Shown: positions 1 to 6,551 of the stretch, piece by piece
Numbering within the stretch: position 1 is the stretch's first letter
How the letters are laid out: every line of letters starts with the position of its first letter
Source: Spirochaetia bacterium
Lineage (GTDB): Bacteria > Spirochaetota > Spirochaetia > Sphaerochaetales > Sphaerochaetaceae
DNA: 10,304 nucleotides
NCBI GenBank assembly: GCA_009929055.1
Contig: SABI01000077.1
Location: forward strand, 1-10,304
Direction: 5' to 3'
Translations under genes and position numbers: made by a program
Notes under the pieces: generated by a model
Database searches by the model: none
Told to the model about the DNA's origin: nothing
Seen by the model: the letters and a program-made list of their open reading frames with translations, nothing else

Positions 1-15
1 TCTCTTTCCTTTCTA

Positions 16-45
16 TTGTAACCAACCCTACACTCATGATACATT
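16..45 (+). promoter_or_regulatory. Possible sigma70-type promoter ahead of murE
   Basis: A TTGTAA hexamer at 16-21 is followed after 18 bases by TACATT at 40-45, in the short non-coding stretch before murE. The matches to TTGACA and TATAAT are partial, and AT-rich sequence gives such pairs by chance. The first 60 bases hold no other recognisable signal, and the gene to the left is not in the window, so murE could equally be read from an upstream promoter. Confidence 0.25.
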
Positions 46-55
46 TTATAGCAAT

Positions 56-60
56 AAGGG
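56..60 (+). promoter_or_regulatory. Shine-Dalgarno site that decides the murE start
   Basis: AAGGG at 56-60 abuts a possible ATG at 61 with no spacing, but lies 6 bases before a second in-frame ATG at 67. The spacing favours the start at 67, giving a protein that begins MKRLTAL. Confidence 0.6.
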
Positions 61-66
61 ATGCTC

Positions 67-1569
67 ATGAAAAGATTAACAGCGTTATGGGCAATTGACA
101 AGCTCATTGGCACCTGTGTTATTAGGGGAGATGAGGAGGTGCTCATCTCATCTGTTGTTATCAACAGCAATAACTGCACACCTCATTCACTATTTGTCGC
201 TCAAAAAGGACTCCACACAGATGGACACCTCTATATTGACCACGCTATAGATAGGGGAGCCACAGCCATCCTTCACTCATCTCCCATTACTAATCCTAAG
301 ATGGGCATTACCTATATAGAGACTCAAGAAGTAGTTTCAGTGAGTTCCCTGTTAGCTTATCATCTATACGGGCCATACCCGGAAGAGATTATTGGAGTAA
401 CAGGAACTGATGGTAAATCAACAACATGTGAATTCCTCTATACTATTCTCACCTCTATAGGGTTTAGGTGTGGCCTACTGTCGACAATCTCTATCGATAG
501 TGGCAATGGAAAAACCTTGAGCCCTTATAGGATGAGTACCCCAGAAGTTGACATCCTCTACCCATTCTTACACGAGTGCTTTGTGAACAAAGTCGATTAT
601 GTAATTCTAGAGGCAACGAGTCATGGGTTAAGTAAAAAGACGGGACGATTAGCTCATCTTTCCTTTAGTGGTGCGATTATGAATGAAATCACAAGTGAAC
701 ATCTCGATTTTCACCACACAAGAGAAGAGTACATTCAAGATAAACTTAACTTAGTAAGACAACTTAAAAAAGAGGCTCCATTAGTAACTAACACAAGTTT
801 CTCATGTAAGAAGAAAGCCCTCTCATTACTCTTCGATAAAAAGCAACTGATCACCTATAGTGTAGAAGAGCCATCTATAAAGTCGGTTATTCATACTCAT
901 ACTACTGATGTAACGATTGATTCAAGAAGTATCATGGTAAATGGATTAGTCCCCTTAACATATTCGTATGCACCAGAGGTGTACCTATCTAATCTCACCT
1001 CAGCGATTGCCTTAGCTCACGCTATTACTAAAAAACCTATTAAAGAATTAATTAAAAGGGATCTTACTTTTTCTCAGATGCCAGGAAGATATGAAATTGT
1101 GTATCATAACAGAGAAGTAATTATTATTAATGATTTTGCCCATACTCCAGATGCTTTTTATCATCTGTTCTCATTCATGAGAAACATCGCCCCTAATTAC
1201 CACATAAGTGCCCTCTTTGGAGCAGCTGGAGAGAGAGACAAGTCAAAAAGAGAGGGTCTTGGACACATAGCTAGCCTTTATTGTGATACAATCTACCTTA
1301 CTAATGAAGACCCTAGAAATGAAGACCCATTAGCTCTTATTGAAGATATAAAAAGAGGTTTTGCCAAAGAATCAACATGTAAAACCTTCACAATCCTTAA
1401 TAGGAAAGATGCTATAAGAGAAGCAGTAAGCACATTACAAGCTAAGCATATTCTTCTTTTACTAGGAAAAGGTCATGAGAAGAGTATCAATCATGGCTCC
1501 TCTATTGAACAGTGGAATGAGAGTGAAGTCACTTTACAATTATTGAGAGAAAAAAATGAAATTACATAA
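67..1569 (+). CDS. murE: UDP-N-acetylmuramoyl-tripeptide synthetase (MurE-type Mur ligase)
   Basis: This is a cytoplasmic Mur ligase that adds the third amino acid to UDP-MurNAc-L-Ala-D-Glu using ATP. The 500-residue length is normal. The P-loop GVTGTDGKSTT is at residues 110-120, followed by STPE (157-160), EATSHGL (182-188), HLDFH (212-216), MPGRYE (338-343), the DFAHTPDA region (356-363), GAAGERDKSKR (385-395) and GKGHE (467-471). The amino-acid selection motif that reads DNPR in mDAP-adding enzymes is EDPR here (414-417). This points to a different diamino acid, possibly L-ornithine as known for treponemes; that is inference. I chose the ATG at 67 because the AAGGG site is 6 bases away, while the ATG at 61 touches it. 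The 3' end overlaps ddl by 14 bases, the next step but one in the same pathway, so the two are probably co-translated. Confidence 0.93.
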   Translation: MKRLTALWAIDKLIGTCVIRGDEEVLISSVVINSNNCTPHSLFVAQKGLHTDGHLYIDHAIDRGATAILHSSPITNPKMGITYIETQEVVSVSSLLAYHLYGPYPEEIIGVTGTDGKSTTCEFLYTILTSIGFRCGLLSTISIDSGNGKTLSPYRMSTPEVDILYPFLHECFVNKVDYVILEATSHGLSKKTGRLAHLSFSGAIMNEITSEHLDFHHTREEYIQDKLNLVRQLKKEAPLVTNTSFSCKKKALSLLFDKKQLITYSVEEPSIKSVIHTHTTDVTIDSRSIMVNGLVPLTYSYAPEVYLSNLTSAIALAHAITKKPIKELIKRDLTFSQMPGRYEIVYHNREVIIINDFAHTPDAFYHLFSFMRNIAPNYHISALFGAAGERDKSKREGLGHIASLYCDTIYLTNEDPRNEDPLALIEDIKRGFAKESTCKTFTILNRKDAIREAVSTLQAKHILLLLGKGHEKSINHGSSIEQWNESEVTLQLLREKNEIT

Positions 1570-2698
1570 TACTATAACAGTTGCCCTCATCTATGGAGGA
1601 GAAAGTAGTGAACATGAAATCTCTCTATTAAGTGCTAGTGAAGTCTATAAAGAACTCAAAGAGGCAGAATACTCAATTCTTCTTTTCTATATAAGTAAAA
1701 AAGGGGTGTGGTATATTCAAGATGAGGTGTTAGACCATGAAGGTCTTTTACCAATTACAGAAGAGGACACAAGAGAATTACTCCTCTCTCCAGGTAAAGG
1801 GATCTATTATAAAGAGCTTCTTAACTTCGATGTTGCTCTTCCTATTACCCACGGTAAGGGGGGAGAAGATGGAATTCTCCAAGGACTCCTTACGACCCTT
1901 CACATCCCTTACATTGGCCCTTCCCCCTTCTCTTCAATGATAGGAATGCATAAAAAGATTACCAAATTGATGGCTCAAGAAGTGAATATACCAGTAGTAC
2001 CTCATATCAGTTTCTCATATGAGGATATTGATTTACTTCTTAACAAGAAAAAACTAAGTAGAAAAATTGCCCATCTTGTTGGCTATAGTGAGTATAGAAA
2101 AGAAACATACAGAGATCTATTTGATAACATTACAACTTTGTTAGGAACTCACCTTATCCTGAAACCTGAAGATGAAGGCTCAAGCATTGGAATTGAAATT
2201 TTCCTTGATGGGGACATAGATGATTTTTTCAAAAGGATAGAAAGAGTGTTCAATTTTAGCTCTATTGTCTTAGTTGAAACCTACATAGAGGATATGGTTG
2301 AAGTTGAGTGTGGGGTTGTAAAAGATACCCACTTTGTTGCAAGTGACCCACAGGTAATCTTAAACCCCAAAACAGAGAATCCCCACTTTTTAAGTTATAC
2401 CCAAAAATATTTCTCCCCTACCCCCTTCTCTATTGACCCACATTACTCTCTTAAGGAAACAACCCGTAATCTTATTAAAGAGTATGCCCTATTAGTATGT
2501 GAGATCCTCCTTATTGAGGGTTTTGCTCGAGTAGATTTTTTTTATCAAAAAGGGAGTGGAAAGATCTATTTCAACGAAATTAATACTATCCCAGGATTAA
2601 CAAAAACAAGTATGTATCCGCTGTTAATGAAAAAGAGTGGCTATTCTTTTGGGAGGTTGCTTGATCTATTAATTCATCAAAAGGTGGAGAGAGATTGA
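1556..2698 (+). CDS. ddl: D-alanine--D-alanine ligase
   Basis: This ATP-grasp enzyme joins two D-alanines in the cytoplasm to make the dipeptide that ends the peptidoglycan stem. The N-terminal substrate motif GGESSEHEIS covers residues 14-23, followed by HGKGGEDGILQG (99-110), the ATP-binding LKPEDEGSSIGI (202-213), ETYIED (241-246), RVDFF (325-329) and the metal-binding and product-site NEINTIPGLT (340-349). The KY pair at 284-285 matches the Lys-Tyr expected in D-Ala-D-Ala ligases, rather than the His of VanA-type D-lactate ligases. At 380 residues it is long for the family. The extra length seems to lie at about 155-195, between the central domain and the ATP-binding lysine. The start ATG lies inside the end of murE, with GAGAG about 6 bases before it. 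The stop overlaps the next start by one base. Confidence 0.93.
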   Translation: MKLHNTITVALIYGGESSEHEISLLSASEVYKELKEAEYSILLFYISKKGVWYIQDEVLDHEGLLPITEEDTRELLLSPGKGIYYKELLNFDVALPITHGKGGEDGILQGLLTTLHIPYIGPSPFSSMIGMHKKITKLMAQEVNIPVVPHISFSYEDIDLLLNKKKLSRKIAHLVGYSEYRKETYRDLFDNITTLLGTHLILKPEDEGSSIGIEIFLDGDIDDFFKRIERVFNFSSIVLVETYIEDMVEVECGVVKDTHFVASDPQVILNPKTENPHFLSYTQKYFSPTPFSIDPHYSLKETTRNLIKEYALLVCEILLIEGFARVDFFYQKGSGKIYFNEINTIPGLTKTSMYPLLMKKSGYSFGRLLDLLIHQKVERD

Positions 2699-3867
2699 TG
2701 GAGAGTATCTGGTTCCATGTAGATATGGATGCGTTTTACGCTTCAGTAGAACAACTCGATAACCCTGAATATAGGAACAAACCTCTTATTGTAGGGGGAG
2801 TGAGTAATAGAGGAGTTGTTTCTGCCTGCTCCTATGAAGCGAGAGCTTATAAAGTGCACTCTGCTATGCCTATCTTTATGGCTAAAAAACTGTGTCCCAA
2901 TGGGATTTATGTTCCTACTCGGATGAGTCGCTATCTAGAAATGAGTAAAAAGATATTTACTATTCTCCACTCATTCTCTCCAACAGTTCAGCCCCTTTCA
3001 ATAGATGAAGCTTTTTTAGATATGAGTGGTACTTCTCGCCTCTTTGGAATTCCTCGAGAAGCAGGGGCAAAGTTGAAATTAAAGGTCTATGAAGAAACAG
3101 GTCTCATCATCTCTGTTGGAATTGGGAGCAATAAATTAATTGCTAAACTAGCGAGTGATTATGACAAACCAAATGGACTATGTCGAGTTTCTAAGAATAA
3201 AGAAATAGCCTTTATTGACACAATTTCTCTAGGGAAGATTCCAGGCATTGGAAAAGTCCTCCTTACTGACCTTAATCGCCACTACATTACAACTACTATT
3301 CAATTAAGGGAGTATTCATTAGAACAATTGAATAAAACCTTTAGTGAAACCACGAGTAACTTTTTATACCATGTAGCAAGGGCGAAAGACCCAGGACTCT
3401 ACCAACAGGAGGCGAAAAGTCACTCTATTAGTAATGAAACAACCTTTCCTGAAGACACTACAGATAGTAACCTTTTAAAGTATTATCTTCTTGAACTAAG
3501 TCAAAAAGTAGTCCTAAGGGCCCTAGATGAAAAAGTACATTCATCAACTGTAGCGATAAAAATTCGATATGCCGACTTCTCGTATGCTAGTAGCCAAATA
3601 ACATTGAGTGAGAGTTTGTTATCGATTGATCAAGTCTATCAAACAGCTCTTTCTCTCTTATTAAAAAAATGGGATAAAAAAACATCAATTAGACTCATAG
3701 GAGTTGCCCTTCAAGATGTAAAAAAAGGGGAAGTGAGTGACCAAGGGGAGCTGTTTGATGATGAAAATCAAAAGAGACGAAAAGTTGAGAAAGCTATCCT
3801 TGCTTTACAGGAGAAAGGCTCACTCCTTACTAAAGCAAGTACTCTAGAATATAGGGTTGAGGAGTAA
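2698..3867 (+). CDS. dinB: DNA polymerase IV (Y-family translesion polymerase)
   Basis: This error-prone Y-family polymerase copies past damaged bases. The catalytic motif HVDMDAFYASVEQ begins at residue 7, with metal-ligand Asp9 and Tyr14 at the steric-gate position. SIDEAFLDMSGT (101-112) carries Asp103 and Glu104. GIGSNKLIAKLASDYDKPNG (141-160) is the conserved palm/thumb segment, and IPGIGK (181-186) is a helix-hairpin-helix. The little-finger domain follows from about 245. QGELF at 349-353 fits the QxxLF type of sliding-clamp binding motif, here about 36 residues from the C-terminus. Length is 389 residues, normal for the family. I chose ATG 2698 over a TTG at 2695 because AGGTGGAG (2682-2689) sits 8 bases upstream and the TGATG junction with ddl is a common coupling arrangement. 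No LexA-type operator is recognisable, and the gene appears to be expressed with the cell-wall genes upstream. Confidence 0.93.
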   Translation: MESIWFHVDMDAFYASVEQLDNPEYRNKPLIVGGVSNRGVVSACSYEARAYKVHSAMPIFMAKKLCPNGIYVPTRMSRYLEMSKKIFTILHSFSPTVQPLSIDEAFLDMSGTSRLFGIPREAGAKLKLKVYEETGLIISVGIGSNKLIAKLASDYDKPNGLCRVSKNKEIAFIDTISLGKIPGIGKVLLTDLNRHYITTTIQLREYSLEQLNKTFSETTSNFLYHVARAKDPGLYQQEAKSHSISNETTFPEDTTDSNLLKYYLLELSQKVVLRALDEKVHSSTVAIKIRYADFSYASSQITLSESLLSIDQVYQTALSLLLKKWDKKTSIRLIGVALQDVKKGEVSDQGELFDDENQKRRKVEKAILALQEKGSLLTKASTLEYRVEE

Positions 3868-3875
3868 CACTTCTA

Positions 3876-3904
3876 TTGCACCATAATTTCTTATTTGTTA
3901 CAGT
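3876..3904 (+). promoter_or_regulatory. Possible extended -10 promoter ahead of trmL
   Basis: In the only sizeable gap of the + strand run (3868-3943), TTGCAC at 3876-3881 is separated by 17 bases from TACAGT at 3899-3904. A TG at 3896-3897 forms an extended -10 element. This would start transcription near 3911, about 33 bases before trmL. It suggests that trmL, proC, serS and pncB may have their own promoter. Match to consensus is partial, and no terminator hairpin for the upstream genes is evident in the gap. Confidence 0.4.
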
Positions 3905-3943
3905 AGAGTTCAAATTACCTTCCTAAGAAAGGGGAAAGCCCAT

Positions 3944-4456
3944 ATGGCTCTTCATATCGTTTTATTTGAACCTGAAATCCCACAAAATACTGGCAACATT
4001 GCCAGAACTTGTGCTGCCATAGGGGCAACTCTTCATTTAGTACATCCCCTTGGGTTCAACATAGATGAAAAACAAGTTCGCCGAGCGGGACTCGATTACT
4101 GGAAAGATGTGAAGATAGTAGAATATAAGAGTGTTGAAGAATTTTTAGCTCAACATAAAGAGTCTAATCTCTGGTTTTTTACCACAAAAAGTGAGATACC
4201 ATATACATCAGCAATCTTAGAAGATGAGTGCTACCTTATATTCGGTAAAGAGAGTAGAGGGATTGAAGAATCAATTTTAGTAGATTATCCTCATCGGTGT
4301 ATAAGAATTCCGATGAAAGATGATACAAGAAGTTTAAATCTTTCTAACAGCGTTGCTATTGCTTCATATGAATGGGAGAGGCAACATAATTTTTCTAATT
4401 TAGAAACCAAAGGGGCTTTACATCGCCTTAGTTGGAAGAAAGGGGAAACAGGATGA
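3944..4456 (+). CDS. trmL: tRNA (cytidine/uridine-2'-O)-methyltransferase TrmL
   Basis: This SPOUT-family methyltransferase (TrmL/YibK type) uses S-adenosylmethionine to methylate the 2'-OH of the wobble base at position 34 in leucine tRNAs in the well-studied enzyme. Family motifs are PEIPQNTGNIAR (10-21), a YLIFGKESRGI segment (97-107), and RIPM followed by RSLNLSNSVAIA (129-140), which together form the trefoil-knot cofactor pocket. The 170-residue length is that of the minimal single-domain enzyme. A strong purine-rich site (GGGG at 3931-3934) lies 9 bases before the ATG. The stop overlaps the proC start as ATGA. The exact tRNA substrate is assumed from the family. Confidence 0.9.
   Translation: MALHIVLFEPEIPQNTGNIARTCAAIGATLHLVHPLGFNIDEKQVRRAGLDYWKDVKIVEYKSVEEFLAQHKESNLWFFTTKSEIPYTSAILEDECYLIFGKESRGIEESILVDYPHRCIRIPMKDDTRSLNLSNSVAIASYEWERQHNFSNLETKGALHRLSWKKGETG
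4436..4448 (+). promoter_or_regulatory. Shine-Dalgarno site that decides the proC start
   Basis: A 13-base purine tract with GGGG at 4442-4445 lies 7 bases before ATG 4453. It lies downstream of a possible TTG start at 4432, so it supports the ATG. The same 13 bases occur at 3925-3937 ahead of trmL. Confidence 0.6.
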
Positions 4457-5262
4457 AAAAAGTTGGGTTTATCGGGTGTGGAAATATGGGTAGTGCCATC
4501 ATAAAACAACTCTCCACCCATAGAGAGTATACAATCAATGTATACGACACACTACCAGAATTAGCTAACACAGTAGCTAGTGATAATAATGTTGGAGTAA
4601 AGGAGTCATTAAAAGAGCTTCTCGACTCTTCAACCATCATCATTCTTGCAGTAAAACCACAAGTTCTCCCCTCTCTTTACACACAACTCAGTAAGTATAA
4701 AGACCTTTACTTTATCAGTATCGCAGCTGGGGTAACCATACACACTTTAGAAAGTGAACTGAACAATAAAAATGTTGTTCGACTGATGCCAAACATGGCC
4801 TCTTCTATTGGTAAATCTGTAACAGCATTTGCCTCTAGCCCCTCTTGTAATAGTCAGTTTGTAGAAGAAGCAACTCACATTGCAAAGAGTTTTGGGGAAG
4901 TACACCTCCTTGATGAATCCCTCTTTGCCCCGTTTATTGGAATTAGTGGCTCAGGAATTGCTATGATGTTCTCCCTCTTTCACAGCATGGCCTTAGGAGC
5001 AGTTCACCAAGGACTCAACTATAACTCAGCCCTCTCCATTATTTGTGATACGGCAATGAGTGCAGGAGCATTAATAAAAGAGAGTAAGGAACACCCTAGC
5101 TCCCTTATCACTAAGGTGTGTAGCCCGAAGGGGACAACTATAGAGATGATGAAGGCGTTAAGTGATGGAGCCTTTGAAAGCGTTGTCATGGATGGGGTCA
5201 TCGAGGCAGCAGAAAAGTCAGAATATTTAGAAGCACAGCAAACTAATAAAGTAAGAAGGTAA
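4453..5262 (+). CDS. proC: Pyrroline-5-carboxylate reductase
   Basis: This enzyme reduces 1-pyrroline-5-carboxylate to L-proline with NAD(P)H in the cytoplasm, the final step of proline synthesis. The N-terminal Rossmann motif GFIGCGNMGSAI covers residues 5-16, followed by AVKPQ (66-70), SIAAGVTI (89-96), RLMPNMA (110-116) and the C-terminal dimerisation motif SPKGTTIEMM (224-233). The usual SGSGPAY substrate-loop segment reads SGSGIAMMF (165-173), an Ile in place of the common Pro. The 269-residue length is typical. The start shares ATGA with the trmL stop, so translation is probably coupled, and a purine-rich site lies 7 bases upstream. proB, the first enzyme of the same pathway, lies in the opposing cluster at the right end of the window. 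Confidence 0.92.
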   Translation: MKKVGFIGCGNMGSAIIKQLSTHREYTINVYDTLPELANTVASDNNVGVKESLKELLDSSTIIILAVKPQVLPSLYTQLSKYKDLYFISIAAGVTIHTLESELNNKNVVRLMPNMASSIGKSVTAFASSPSCNSQFVEEATHIAKSFGEVHLLDESLFAPFIGISGSGIAMMFSLFHSMALGAVHQGLNYNSALSIICDTAMSAGALIKESKEHPSSLITKVCSPKGTTIEMMKALSDGAFESVVMDGVIEAAEKSEYLEAQQTNKVRR

Positions 5263-5265
5263 GAG

Positions 5266-6540
5266 ATGATTGATGTAAAAGAGTTACGCGAACGAAAAGA
5301 TGAGATTGCGTTAAATATTAAAAACAGAGGGATGAAAGTAGACCTTGAACACATCCTTACCCTCCAAGATAAAAGATCAGAGCTCTTAATGGAAAGTGAG
5401 AATTTACGGAGGGAGAGAAATGAAAACGCTACAAAAATGAAAAGTAAACTCACCCTCGAAGAAAGAAGTATCCTCATTGAACAAGGAAAGAAGTTAAAAG
5501 AGAGTATTGCTGTTCAGGAAGAGCTCCTTAAAAGTGTTGAGAGTGAGTATATGATGAAAGTAAAACAAATTCCTAACTATGCTCATCCTAATGCCCCTGT
5601 TGGATTACTTGATTCAGATAATATTGAGGTAAAAAAATGGGGGGAGCCTCGAAAATTTAATTTTACCCCAAAAGACCATGTAGAACTTGGAGAAGCACTC
5701 GACTTGATCGATTTTGAAACTGCTACTCGAGTAAGTGGAGCTAAATTCTATTACCTTAAAAATGAAGCAGTCCTATTAGAACTTGCCCTCACCCGCTATG
5801 CAATAGATATCTTAAGAAGCCATAACTTCACCCTCACTATCACTCCAGATATTGCAAAAGAGGAGATAGTGGAAGGTATTGGATTTAACCCAAGGGGGGA
5901 AGAATCTAATATTTATACAATTGAAGGAACAGGGACATGTCTTGTGGGAACTGCTGAAATTACCCTAGGGGGGTATCATGCAGGGAATATCTTAAAAGAA
6001 GAAGAGCTCCCTCTTCGCTATGCAGGACTTAGCCACTGCTTTAGAAGAGAAGCAGGAGGAGCTGGTCAATATTCAAAAGGGCTCTACAGAGTGCACCAAT
6101 TCTCCAAAGTAGAGATGTTTGTCTATTGCACTCCAGATCAGAGTGAGCACATCCATCAGCAACTCCTTACTATTGAAGAAGAAATTTTTAGAGGACTTGA
6201 AATCCCCTATCGTGTAGTTGACACCTGTACTGGAGACTTAGGAGCTCCCGCCTACCGTAAATATGATATTGAAGCATGGATGCCAGGAAGGGGAGAACAT
6301 GGGGAATATGGAGAGGTGACAAGTACAAGTAATTGTAGTGATTACCAAGCAAGAAGATTACAAGTTCGTTATAAGACTAAAGAGGGAAATACTCAATTTG
6401 TCCACCTCCTTAATGGAACTGCTATTGCCGTTTCAAGGGCTATTGTTGCTGTGTTAGAAAATTTCCAACAAAGTGACGGTTCGATAACATTGCCAGCAGC
6501 TCTTGTTCCCTACATGGGAATAAACAAAATCAAGCGTTAA
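5266..6540 (+). CDS. serS: Seryl-tRNA synthetase
   Basis: This class II synthetase charges tRNA-Ser (and selenocysteine tRNA where present) with serine. Residues 1 to about 110 are charged and heptad-like, as expected for the long antiparallel coiled coil that contacts the tRNA long arm. The catalytic core has GTAEITLGGYH (228-238), motif 2 SHCFRREAGGAGQYSKGLYR (256-275) followed by VHQFSKVE (276-283), TCTGDLGAPAYRKYDIEAWM (320-339), and motif 3 LNGTAIAVSRAIVAVLENFQ (382-401). The 424-residue length is normal. The VGTAEI-GG and GLYRVHQFSKVEMF wording resembles, from memory, plant organellar SerRS more than the PTAEVPLTN form of E. coli. AAGAAGG (5253-5259) lies 6 bases before the ATG, and the gap from proC is 3 bases. 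Confidence 0.95.
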   Translation: MIDVKELRERKDEIALNIKNRGMKVDLEHILTLQDKRSELLMESENLRRERNENATKMKSKLTLEERSILIEQGKKLKESIAVQEELLKSVESEYMMKVKQIPNYAHPNAPVGLLDSDNIEVKKWGEPRKFNFTPKDHVELGEALDLIDFETATRVSGAKFYYLKNEAVLLELALTRYAIDILRSHNFTLTITPDIAKEEIVEGIGFNPRGEESNIYTIEGTGTCLVGTAEITLGGYHAGNILKEEELPLRYAGLSHCFRREAGGAGQYSKGLYRVHQFSKVEMFVYCTPDQSEHIHQQLLTIEEEIFRGLEIPYRVVDTCTGDLGAPAYRKYDIEAWMPGRGEHGEYGEVTSTSNCSDYQARRLQVRYKTKEGNTQFVHLLNGTAIAVSRAIVAVLENFQQSDGSITLPAALVPYMGINKIKR

Positions 6541-6551
6541 GGGGTAACAGT

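Noticed and set aside
61..66. Earlier murE start at ATG 61
   Set aside because: The AAGGG ribosome site directly touches it; the ATG at 67 has proper spacing.
1737..1940. 67-codon open frame inside ddl in another frame
   Set aside because: It is wholly internal to a well-supported gene and shows no motif.
4291..4643. Two overlapping minus-strand open frames of 76 and 71 codons
   Set aside because: They are antisense to the trmL-proC junction, have no recognisable ribosome site or motif, and are explained by the coding bias of the true genes.
5019..5477. 152-codon open frame on the minus strand
   Set aside because: It lies antisense across proC and serS, both with full family motifs. Its product is low-complexity Ser/Leu-rich and resembles no family, so it is a shadow of the real genes.
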